A DNA stretch of 64,000 nt. Origin: Streptomyces sp. NBC_01431. Its GTDB lineage: Bacteria > Actinomycetota > Actinomycetes > Streptomycetales > Streptomycetaceae. The DNA lies in contig NZ_CP109496.1 of NCBI RefSeq assembly GCF_036231355.1, positions 3,968,001 to 4,032,000 on the forward strand, given 5' to 3'. Position numbers and translations under genes: made by a program. Positions 57,997 through 64,000 of the stretch are shown piece after piece (position 1 is the first letter of the stretch; each line of letters begins with the position of its first letter). The notes beneath the pieces were generated by a model. It had not been told where the DNA came from. It ran no database searches and was given only the letters and a program-made list of their open reading frames with translations.

Positions 57997-58751
57997 ATGC
58001 CATCCGAAGTCGCCCTACTCGAATCGCGCACCCTGCGCGCCGACCATCTGGGGCGCGTCGACGTCCTGGGAGAAGGTCAAGGCGTTGCAGTTGCTACCGG
58101 AAGCTCTGCACGTGACCACCGAGGCCGTAGCCCAATGCTTCGCTGTCCACAAAGGAAGCTGTGCACAGCGTCGTCAGACGTCATCGCGAGGAGCTGACCA
58201 ACGACGAGGTGATCATCCTCAGCGGCGATGAACTGCACATTTCTGACGTGGTCAAAACGACCACGCCATCCGATGGGGGTCCTGAAAGTTATCCACAGGA
58301 CCGCTCCCGCCTGCGCGTCCTCAACCGCCGAGCCGTCCTAAACATCGCCATGCTTCTTCGCGACAGCGACGTGACCCGTCGAGTTCGCACCTATCTCCTC
58401 GACTCCGAGCAATCCCCCCGGACCGTCATCGCGAGCGACCCCCGCTACGACGGCCTGGACCTCCGGGTCACCAACCTGGGGAGCTCCATGGCCCGCATCG
58501 ACCCCGCGCTCCAGGAGCTGGGTCCCGTGCTGCGGCGGATGTCGGTGCGGCTGGAGGCGAGGGACCATCGCATGGAGGTGATGGATCACCGGATCGAGTC
58601 GATGGACCACCGGCTGGAAGCCGTGGACCGGCGGCTCGACGCCACCAACCGCGTGGTCGGGGCGATGAGCGGCCGGCTCGCGGATCTCTCCGAGGACGTC
58701 GCGGAGCTCAAGCGGCAGTGGCCCGCCGTTCCACGACAGCGCCGGAAGTAG
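57997..58751 (+). pseudogene. Frameshifted antirepressor-like gene with C-terminal coiled coil
   Basis: Translation from ATG 57997 reads MPSEVALLESRTLRADHLGR, then leaves the frame. Removing one G near 58070 (CTGGGAGAAG) restores EKVKALQLLPEALHVTTEAV. Removing one A near 58151 (CACAAAGG) restores VHKEAVHSVVRRHREEL, which runs to the stop at 58751. The central part (LRVLNRRAVLNIAMLLRDSD, RRVRTYLLD) resembles phage Rha/antirepressor-type proteins. The C-terminus has four seven-residue repeats of the type DHRMEVM, DHRIESM, DHRLEAV, DRRLDAT, predicted to form a coiled coil. GC is lower than in neighbours, suggesting transfer. Both indels are in short homopolymers, so sequencing error is possible. 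Confidence 0.65.
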
Positions 58752-58842
58752 ACCGGAGGCACGCCGCCCCCGGAAGCGGTCTGGACAAAGGCGCCCCGGC
58801 AGCGGAGCCAGAGCCCACCGGCCACCTGCCCACGGGCAGTAT

Positions 58843-58978
58843 CACAGGCAGGGCCCGACAACCGGCCATGCCGACAGGCGCACCACAGGCAAGGCCCGAC
58901 AACCGGCCACATGCCCACGGCGCGCACAACAGGCAAGGCTCGACAACCGACCACATGCCCACGGGCAGCACCACAGGC
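58843..58978. repeat. Degenerate ~43-bp tandem repeat
   Basis: Units begin CACAGGCARGGCCCGACAAC and continue CGGCCACATGCCCACGG. Copies start at about 58843, 58884, 58927 and 58971. They fill the gap between the antirepressor-like pseudogene and the terminator of the ABC operon. No direct coding potential. Confidence 0.7.
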
Positions 58979-59011
58979 GGGGCCCGGCGACGCGTGTCGT
59001 CGCCGGGCCCC
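58979..59011 (-). terminator. Terminator of the double ABC exporter operon
   Basis: A perfect 14-bp stem GGGGCCCGGCGACG / CGTCGCCGGGCCCC with a 5-base loop lies 21 bp after the permease stop. Confidence 0.7.
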
Positions 59012-59032
59012 GCCCCTGTCCGGGGACCCCCG

Positions 59033-59752
59033 TCACTCCTCCCCGGCCAGCTTCAGGGTGCGGAGCTTCCGGCCCGCGTACCAGGTGGCCGCCATGGTCA
59101 CGCCCACCAGCAGGATCACCGCGAGCGGCAGCCCCACATCGGAGGAGATCACCCCGTTCGCGCCGATCTTCTCGGCGAGCGCGAGCGACCACTGCTGGAC
59201 GCTCAGCGTGCGTGCCCCCGGCACCAGGTTGCCGAACAACGACTCCCAGACCAGCGCGTACACCAGGCCGAAGACCACGGCGTGCCGGGTGACCGTGCCG
59301 AGTAGCAGGAAGACCGCCGCGTACGCGATGGACGCGACAAGAGCCGCCACCGTGTAGGCGATCGCGATCTGCTGGCCGTTGCCGTTCAGGATGAATCCGG
59401 CGATCAGCGTCGGAATCGCGGAGAAGGCCATCGTCACGGCGATCGCGACGATCAGCTTGGTGAAGATGATCGTCGAACGCTTCACCGGCTTGGCCAGCAG
59501 ATAGACGATCGAGCCGTCGTCGATCTCGGGGCCGATCGCACCCGTACCGGCGATGACACCGATCAGCGGCACCATCGTGGCCAGCGCGAAGCTGCCGAGG
59601 AGATCGGCGGTGACCTGGTCGTCCGCACCGGTGAAGGAACGTACGGCCGCCGCGATCACGATCAGCAGGGCGGGCAGGACGAAGAGAATGGCGGCCCGGC
59701 GGCGGCCGAGCAGAGCCCGGTAGGTGAGCCGGGCGACGGTCGGGTTGTACAT
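59033..59752 (-). CDS. ABC-2 type transporter permease
   Basis: 239 residues with six predicted helices (AAILFVLPALLIVIAAAV, LLGSFALATMVPLIGVIAG, TKLIVAIAVTMAFSAIPTLI, and others). The cytoplasmic IGPEIDDGSIVYLLAKPVKRSTII segment is typical of ABC-2 membrane subunits and contacts the ATPase. It is last in a four-gene operon (ATPase, permease, ATPase, permease), 28 bp after the second ATPase gene. Exported substrate unknown. Confidence 0.88.
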   Translation of the reverse strand: MYNPTVARLTYRALLGRRRAAILFVLPALLIVIAAAVRSFTGADDQVTADLLGSFALATMVPLIGVIAGTGAIGPEIDDGSIVYLLAKPVKRSTIIFTKLIVAIAVTMAFSAIPTLIAGFILNGNGQQIAIAYTVAALVASIAYAAVFLLLGTVTRHAVVFGLVYALVWESLFGNLVPGARTLSVQQWSLALAEKIGANGVISSDVGLPLAVILLVGVTMAATWYAGRKLRTLKLAGEE

Positions 59753-59780
59753 GGGAACGTCCGCTCCTTTCTGGAGGCGC

Positions 59781-60692
59781 TCAGGCCGCTACGAGGTAGG
59801 AGAAGACGGATTCGAGGGACTCGTCGGACGGCGACACCGTGAGCAGCCGGATGCCGTGCGCCTTCGCGACTTGCGGGAGCAGGGTGGTGAACCGGCCGAA
59901 GTCGACGGCCTGGATGCGCAGCGCGCCTTCCTTGAGGTCGACCTCGATCCCAGCGGTCGACGGGTCGGCGATCAGCGCCGCGGCCAGCGCCCGGTCGTCG
60001 CTTGAGCGGATCAGATAGCGGTGCGGGCGGTCCGTCATCAGCCGCCGGATCTTGCGGAAGTCCCCGCTGGCCGCGTGCCGTCCGGCCACGATGACCTCGA
60101 TGTGCGAGGCCAACTGCTCGACCTCTTCGAGGATGTGGGAGGAGAACAGGACCGTGCGGCCCTCGGCACCCATTCGCCGCAACAGATCCATCAGTTGCAT
60201 GCGCTGGCGCGGGTCCATGCCGTTGAACGGCTCGTCGAGCAGCAGCACCGACGGGTTGTGGACGAGGGCGGAGGCCATCTTGACCCGCTGGCGCATGCCC
60301 TTGCTGTACGTCTGGATCTTGCGGTCCTGGGCGTACTCCATCTCGACCGTGGCCAGGGCCTGTCCGGCCTCACGGGCACCGAGGCCGTGCAACTCGGCGT
60401 TGGCGACGACGAATTCGCGACCGGTGAGGAAGTCGTACATGGCCTCCCGTTCGGGGACGATGCCGATCTTCTTGTAGACGGACTCGTTGCGCCAGATCTG
60501 CTCGCCGTCGAGCGTGACCGTGCCCGTGGAGGGGGCGAGGAAGCCGCCCATCATGTTGATGAGGGTGGACTTTCCGGCGCCGTTGGGGCCGAGCAGTCCC
60601 GTCACGCCGGGGCCGATCGTCATGGTGACGTCGTTGACCGCCACCACGTTCCCGAACCAGCGCGAGGTGTGGTCGATGTCGATGGTGGTCAC
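59781..60692 (-). CDS. ABC transporter ATP-binding protein
   Basis: 303 residues from GTG 60692, overlapping the permease stop (GTGA). Walker A GPNGAGKST, Q-loop region KKIGIVPEREAMYDF, signature YSKGMRQRVKMA, Walker B VLLLDEP, and H-loop LFSSHILEEVEQ. The C-terminal extension (about 220-303) is typical of ABC-2 exporters. It probably powers the permease encoded just downstream (59033-59752). Confidence 0.95.
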   Translation of the reverse strand: MTTIDIDHTSRWFGNVVAVNDVTMTIGPGVTGLLGPNGAGKSTLINMMGGFLAPSTGTVTLDGEQIWRNESVYKKIGIVPEREAMYDFLTGREFVVANAELHGLGAREAGQALATVEMEYAQDRKIQTYSKGMRQRVKMASALVHNPSVLLLDEPFNGMDPRQRMQLMDLLRRMGAEGRTVLFSSHILEEVEQLASHIEVIVAGRHAASGDFRKIRRLMTDRPHRYLIRSSDDRALAAALIADPSTAGIEVDLKEGALRIQAVDFGRFTTLLPQVAKAHGIRLLTVSPSDESLESVFSYLVAA

Positions 60693-61576
60693 AGCCCGAC
60701 CTTCCGGTAGCGGCGCATCAGCACGGCGTACGAGCCGTAGATCAGCGCGAGGACGACGAGCAGGTAGACCGCTCCGGCCCCGGCCCCCGGGCCGTGGCCA
60801 CCGGGGAAGTTGGAGCTCGCCCCGAGGAACGCGGTCTGTACGCCGTCGATGAGCGTGATGGGGGAGAACAGGCCGAGCCACTGGACCGCCCCGGGGGAGC
60901 CCTGGTTGAAGGCGATGGCCTGGACCGCGGAGACGGCCCCGTAGGAGACGGTCAGTACGGCGATGACGGCGGCCACTCCGAAGCCGCGGCGCGGGGTCAG
61001 CGCGGCGACGACCAGGCCGATGCCCGCGAAGAGCAGTGAGAGCAGTACCACCGATACCAGCCCCTGGGCGAACCCCTTCGTCTGGTCCGCGAAGTCGAGT
61101 TTGGCGAGCAGCGCGCCGACATAAAGGATGACCAGCGGCGCGCCGGTGATGACGAACAGCGCCGACGCCATCGCGGCGAACTTGGCCAGGACGTAGTCCA
61201 GGCGCTCGATCGGCCGCGAGAAATACAGCGGCACCGTCTTGAAGCGCAGGTCCCGCGAGACGGTCTGGGGCGCCTGACCGGCGATGAACAGCCCGATGAC
61301 GGCCTGGAGGAAGATCGCGTACCGGGTGTACTGCACCGGGAGGTCGTTGGCCTTCGTGGCGACGGCGACCGCGACCATGATGGCCGCGGGCACGCACATC
61401 ACCGCGAACAGCAGCATCGGAAGCACCTTGGACTTGGCGCTGCGGCCAAGTCCGTACGCCCCGCGCAGCGACTGCGAGAAGAGTGAGCGGCGGGCGTAGG
61501 CCCGGCCCAGACGCGGCCCGTCGTAGTTGCGGTAGCCGATGTTGTGGATCTGGGTCTGGGTGCCGTCAGTTGCCAT
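60689..61576 (-). CDS. ABC-2 type transporter permease
   Basis: 295 residues from ATG 61576 (GGGAGG upstream). A cytoplasmic N-terminus (about 1-50, IHNIGYRNYDGPRLGRAYAR) is followed by six or seven helices (VLPMLLFAVMCVPAAIMVAV, FLQAVIGLFIAGQAPQTVSR, and others), with the cytoplasmic DLRFKTVPLYFSRPIERLDY between helices 2 and 3. It overlaps the upstream ATPase by 11 bp and the next by 4 bp, so it should be translationally coupled to both. Confidence 0.9.
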   Translation of the reverse strand: MATDGTQTQIHNIGYRNYDGPRLGRAYARRSLFSQSLRGAYGLGRSAKSKVLPMLLFAVMCVPAAIMVAVAVATKANDLPVQYTRYAIFLQAVIGLFIAGQAPQTVSRDLRFKTVPLYFSRPIERLDYVLAKFAAMASALFVITGAPLVILYVGALLAKLDFADQTKGFAQGLVSVVLLSLLFAGIGLVVAALTPRRGFGVAAVIAVLTVSYGAVSAVQAIAFNQGSPGAVQWLGLFSPITLIDGVQTAFLGASSNFPGGHGPGAGAGAVYLLVVLALIYGSYAVLMRRYRKVGL

Positions 61577-62591
61577 CGTGGCCGCCTCCCTTCTGCTCGG
61601 CGCCGGCCGCGGTGGCCGCCCATGCGGCGGCGCGTTCGGAGACCGGCTCCTGCGCCGGGGTCTTGAACACCTCGGCGATGTGGTGACGGCGCTGTTCCAT
61701 CCGCACGAGACCGAGGCCGAGGCCGGCCACGGTGTCGCGGACGGTGTCATAGGTGTCGTCGCCGGTGGCCTCGACAAGGAGGATGTGCCCGGCGCCCGGC
61801 AGGCCGTCCTCCAGGCCCGCGTGCAGTGTGATCCCGGCGGCCGTGAGCGCCTTGCGCACCGCCTCGGTGCCGTCGGTGTGGGTGTCGGAATCGGTGACCT
61901 CGACCGCGAGGGTCGTGGTCATCTGCGTGAAGTCGCTGGTGGAGCTGGAGCGGAGCAACTGGCCGCCGTCGATCACCACGACGTGGTCACAGGTGCGCTC
62001 CAGCTCGCCCAGGAGGTGCGAGGTGACCAGGACCGAGATGCCGAAGTCGGTGTGGATGCGGCGGATCAGGCCGAGCATCTCGTCTCGGCCGACCGGGTCG
62101 AGGCCGTTGGTCGGCTCGTCCAGGAGGACCAGCTGGGGGTCGTGGACGAGCGCCTGAGCGAGCTTGACCCGCTGCTTCATGCCGGTCGAGTAGCCCCCGA
62201 TGGGGCGGTAGCGCTCCTCGTAGAGGCCCACGTGGCGCAGCGTGTCGGCGGTTCGCTCGCGGGCCGCGGTGGCCGGCAGGCCCGACATGCGCGCCATGTG
62301 CACGACGAACTCGGTGGCCGAGACGTCGGGCGGCAGGCAGTCGTGCTCCGGCATGTAGCCCACCCGCTCGCGGATGGCGCTGCCGCTGGTGGCCACGTCG
62401 AGGCCGAGCACGGCAGCGGTGCCCTCCGTTGCGGGCGAGAGACCAAGAAGGATCTTGATCAACGTGGACTTGCCGGCTCCGTTGGCGCCCACCAGCCCGG
62501 TCACGCCGGGGCCGATGTCCAACGAGAGCCGGTCAAGCGCGGTCACCCTGGGGAACCGCTTGCTCAGGCTTTCGGTCGCGATCACAGTCAC
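61566..62591 (-). CDS. ABC transporter ATP-binding protein
   Basis: 341 residues from GTG 62591. Walker A GANGAGKST, signature YSTGMKQRVKLA, Walker B LVLLDEP and H-loop LVTSHLLGELER. A C-terminal regulatory-like extension (about 220-341) is rich in Thr/Asp. It is first in the four-gene export operon and pairs most naturally with the permease that follows it. No ribosome site is obvious, and upstream in-frame residues look non-coding, so GTG 62591 is the best start but the N-terminus is not certain. Confidence 0.92.
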   Translation of the reverse strand: MTVIATESLSKRFPRVTALDRLSLDIGPGVTGLVGANGAGKSTLIKILLGLSPATEGTAAVLGLDVATSGSAIRERVGYMPEHDCLPPDVSATEFVVHMARMSGLPATAARERTADTLRHVGLYEERYRPIGGYSTGMKQRVKLAQALVHDPQLVLLDEPTNGLDPVGRDEMLGLIRRIHTDFGISVLVTSHLLGELERTCDHVVVIDGGQLLRSSSTSDFTQMTTTLAVEVTDSDTHTDGTEAVRKALTAAGITLHAGLEDGLPGAGHILLVEATGDDTYDTVRDTVAGLGLGLVRMEQRRHHIAEVFKTPAQEPVSERAAAWAATAAGAEQKGGGHDGN

Positions 62592-62725
62592 GTCATCGAC
62601 GGTAGTGGCGCAGGACACACGAAGCGTCAGACCAGGCGGCTGGATCGGTGTCCGACTCCAGAGGTACGGACCCGTAGGGGACCCCGTACGTGAGGCTGAT
62701 GGGCTCACTCCGGCGGTGCACGGAG

Positions 62726-62752
62726 TTGTCCACAACCGGCTCGTCGTCCACA
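62726..62752 (+). promoter_or_regulatory. Pair of DnaA-box-like sequences upstream of the M24 gene
   Basis: TTGTCCACA (62726-62734, perfect) and TCGTCCACA (62744-62752) lie 18 bp apart in the 251-bp divergent gap between the ABC operon and the M24 peptidase gene. With only two sites, regulation by DnaA is a weak suggestion. Confidence 0.4.
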
Positions 62753-62842
62753 GGCTGGTGCGGGCCCCTTGACGCAGCCGCCGAGCATTGTCACATTCAT
62801 CAGTGTCAAGTTACGCACGCGTAGGGCGACAGGGGTGGACGG

Positions 62843-63691
62843 ATGCCATCAGCGGTGAAGGCTGAACTCGACACGCGACTGCGCGGGTTCAGGGAGGTGC
62901 AGAGCCTCGCGTACGAGTGCGCGGAGGCGGTTGCCGCCCAGCTCAAGCCCGGTGTGACCGAGCGCGAGGCGGCACGGATGCAGCGGGACTGGCTGCGCGG
63001 ACGGGGGGTGCGCGACTGGTTCCACCTGCCGTTCGCCTGGTTCGGCGACCGGACGGCGTTCGTGAACTTCCGTGTGCCCCTTCAGTTCTTCCCCACCAAC
63101 CGGCGCCTGGAGGCGGGGATGCCATTCATCCTCGACATGGCCCCGGTCCACAAGGGCTTCACCGCGGACATCGGCTACTCGGGCTGCCTCGGACTCAACC
63201 CGGTGCACAACAGGCTGCTCGCCGACCTGGAGGCGCACCGCGAACTGATCCTGCGCGAGGTGCGCGAGAAGCGGCCGCTGCGCGAGATCTACGAGGACGT
63301 GGACCGCCTCATGGTCCGCCAGGGCTATGCCAACCGGCACCGCGCCTATCCGTTCGGCGTGATCGCCCACAAGATCGACCAGGTGAAGGAACGCCGCTGG
63401 TCGCCGAATGTGTTCGGGTTCGGCACCCAGGCGCTCAAGGGGCTGGCGAGCGACGCGGTGCACGGCCACCGGGACGGCTGGTCGCCGCTGTGGTCCCCGT
63501 ACAAGTTTTCCGACCACCCTCCACAGCCCGGACTGTGGGCGGTCGAGCCGCACCTCGGCTTCCGGGGTACGGGCGCGAAGTTCGAGGAGATCCTGGTCGT
63601 GACCGACTCCAGGGACCCCGAGCAGAGCGCGTTCTGGCTGGACGACGACCTGCCGCACGTGCGGCGCTGGGCCGAGGAGAAAGCGGCGTGA
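62843..63691 (+). CDS. M24-family (pita-bread) metallopeptidase-like protein
   Basis: 282 residues from ATG 62843. It lacks the N-terminal creatinase domain of aminopeptidase P. Candidate metal ligands in order are Asp in ILDMAPVHKG, Asp in TADIGYSG, His in FGVIAHKID, Glu in WAVEPHLGF and Glu in KFEEILVVT, so the dinuclear site looks complete. Substrate unknown; some such proteins are non-peptidase members. It overlaps the next gene by 4 bp (GTGA), which argues for joint function with the alpha/beta hydrolase protein. Confidence 0.85.
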   Translation: MPSAVKAELDTRLRGFREVQSLAYECAEAVAAQLKPGVTEREAARMQRDWLRGRGVRDWFHLPFAWFGDRTAFVNFRVPLQFFPTNRRLEAGMPFILDMAPVHKGFTADIGYSGCLGLNPVHNRLLADLEAHRELILREVREKRPLREIYEDVDRLMVRQGYANRHRAYPFGVIAHKIDQVKERRWSPNVFGFGTQALKGLASDAVHGHRDGWSPLWSPYKFSDHPPQPGLWAVEPHLGFRGTGAKFEEILVVTDSRDPEQSAFWLDDDLPHVRRWAEEKAA

Positions 63692-64000
63692 GCATGGCGA
63701 GCGTAACCATCGAAGGGGCGCGCGAGCGCTGGGTGCGGACCGGCGGCATCGAACTGTGCGTCGCCGAGCTGGGCGACGACTCGCAGCCCACCGTGCTCCT
63801 CGTGCACGGCTACCCGGACAGCAAGGAGGTGTGGTCCGAGGTCGCCGAACGGCTGGCGGAGCGCTTCCACGTGGTGCTGTACGACGTCCGCGGGCACGGC
63901 CGCTCCACTGCGCCGACCCCGCTGCGCGGCGGCTTCACCCTGGAGAAGCTGACGGACGACTTCCTCGCGGTGGCCGACGCGGTCAGCCCGGACCGGCCGG
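63688..64000 (+). CDS. Alpha/beta hydrolase-fold protein (3' partial)
   Basis: Only the first 104 residues are in the window. GTG 63688 overlaps the preceding stop and has GAGGAG 8 bases upstream. The oxyanion motif VLLVHGYPDSKEVW and YDVRGHGRSTAP mark the N-terminal half of an epoxide-hydrolase-like alpha/beta hydrolase. In actinobacteria, genes in this setting often continue into a short-chain dehydrogenase domain (EphD-like fusions), but that cannot be seen here. Confidence 0.8.
   Translation, partial: MSMASVTIEGARERWVRTGGIELCVAELGDDSQPTVLLVHGYPDSKEVWSEVAERLAERFHVVLYDVRGHGRSTAPTPLRGGFTLEKLTDDFLAVADAVSPDRP

Noticed and set aside
58843..58978. CRISPR-like array
   Set aside because: Direct abutting degenerate repeats without spacers.

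Overview
The window looks like the core chromosome of a Streptomyces species or close relative. GC is very high with GC-rich third codon positions, GTG starts and ATGA/GTGA stop-start overlaps are frequent, and there are typical Streptomyces families: an SSI-type protease inhibitor, a SigE-family sigma factor, a DUF5926/SEC-C protein, small secreted proteins, and the sco/PCuAC/CopCD/DtpA copper set followed by pheA and serS. No integrated phage, CRISPR array, insertion sequence or complete specialised-metabolite cluster was seen.

Layout. 0-6 kb: the end of an MFS exporter fused to carboxypeptidase-regulatory-like repeats; a YceI protein with the same kind of domain; a TetR/MFS pair with a palindromic operator; a secreted endonuclease/exonuclease/phosphatase-fold protein. 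6-12.4 kb: a minus-strand block (response regulator, histidine kinase, GT2-GtrA, membrane GT39), apparently an envelope glycosylation system. 12.5-21.9 kb: an amidohydrolase, two ABM proteins, a DUF2797 protein, tRNA-Arg(ACG), tRNA-Ser(GCT), an SSI-like inhibitor and a 1529-residue PAS/pseudo-kinase/tandem-receiver protein. 21.9-29.6 kb: acyl-CoA synthetase, sigma factor, and a tightly overlapping five-gene operon resembling the mycobacterial igr (steroid side-chain) operon: FadE29-like, ChsH2-like, FadE28-like, ChsH1-like, Ltp2-like. 29.8-44.3 kb: small secreted proteins (Q/N-rich, B-lectin, one unknown), a lipase with a TTA codon, two PrimPol-fold proteins (one lacking the catalytic motifs), tRNA-Ser(TGA), an HtrA-type protease, a GDPD, two RsbW-like ATPases, a GAF-SpoIIE phosphatase and aminopeptidase P. 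44.5-50.6 kb: copper handling and the Tat-exported DyP peroxidase. 50.7-54.3 kb: pheA, a DnaA-box cluster, serS and a Cof phosphatase. 54.6-64 kb: a rhomboid-like protein, a FadR regulator with a CynX/NimT-type exporter, a frameshifted antirepressor-like gene, a four-gene double ABC-2 exporter operon, an M24 peptidase-like gene and the start of an alpha/beta hydrolase gene.

How the genes work together. The copper genes are arranged to bind copper outside the cell (YcnI, CopC), import it (CopD), deliver it to secreted cuproenzymes (Sco, PCuAC) and supply the partner peroxidase. The fatty-acid/steroid-like genes would activate a substrate, dehydrogenate and hydrate a short branched side chain and cleave it by retro-aldol chemistry. 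The SpoIIE phosphatase and the two RsbW-like kinases are candidates for partner-switching control.

The non-coding DNA is unusual. Several intergenic gaps hold degenerate 35-44 bp minisatellites, and one runs across the stop codons of two convergent genes. The same hairpin architecture occurs in two distant places. A set of at least seven DnaA-box-like 9-mers lies between pheA and serS, away from any dnaA or dnaN gene. All family calls come from reading the sequence, without database searches.
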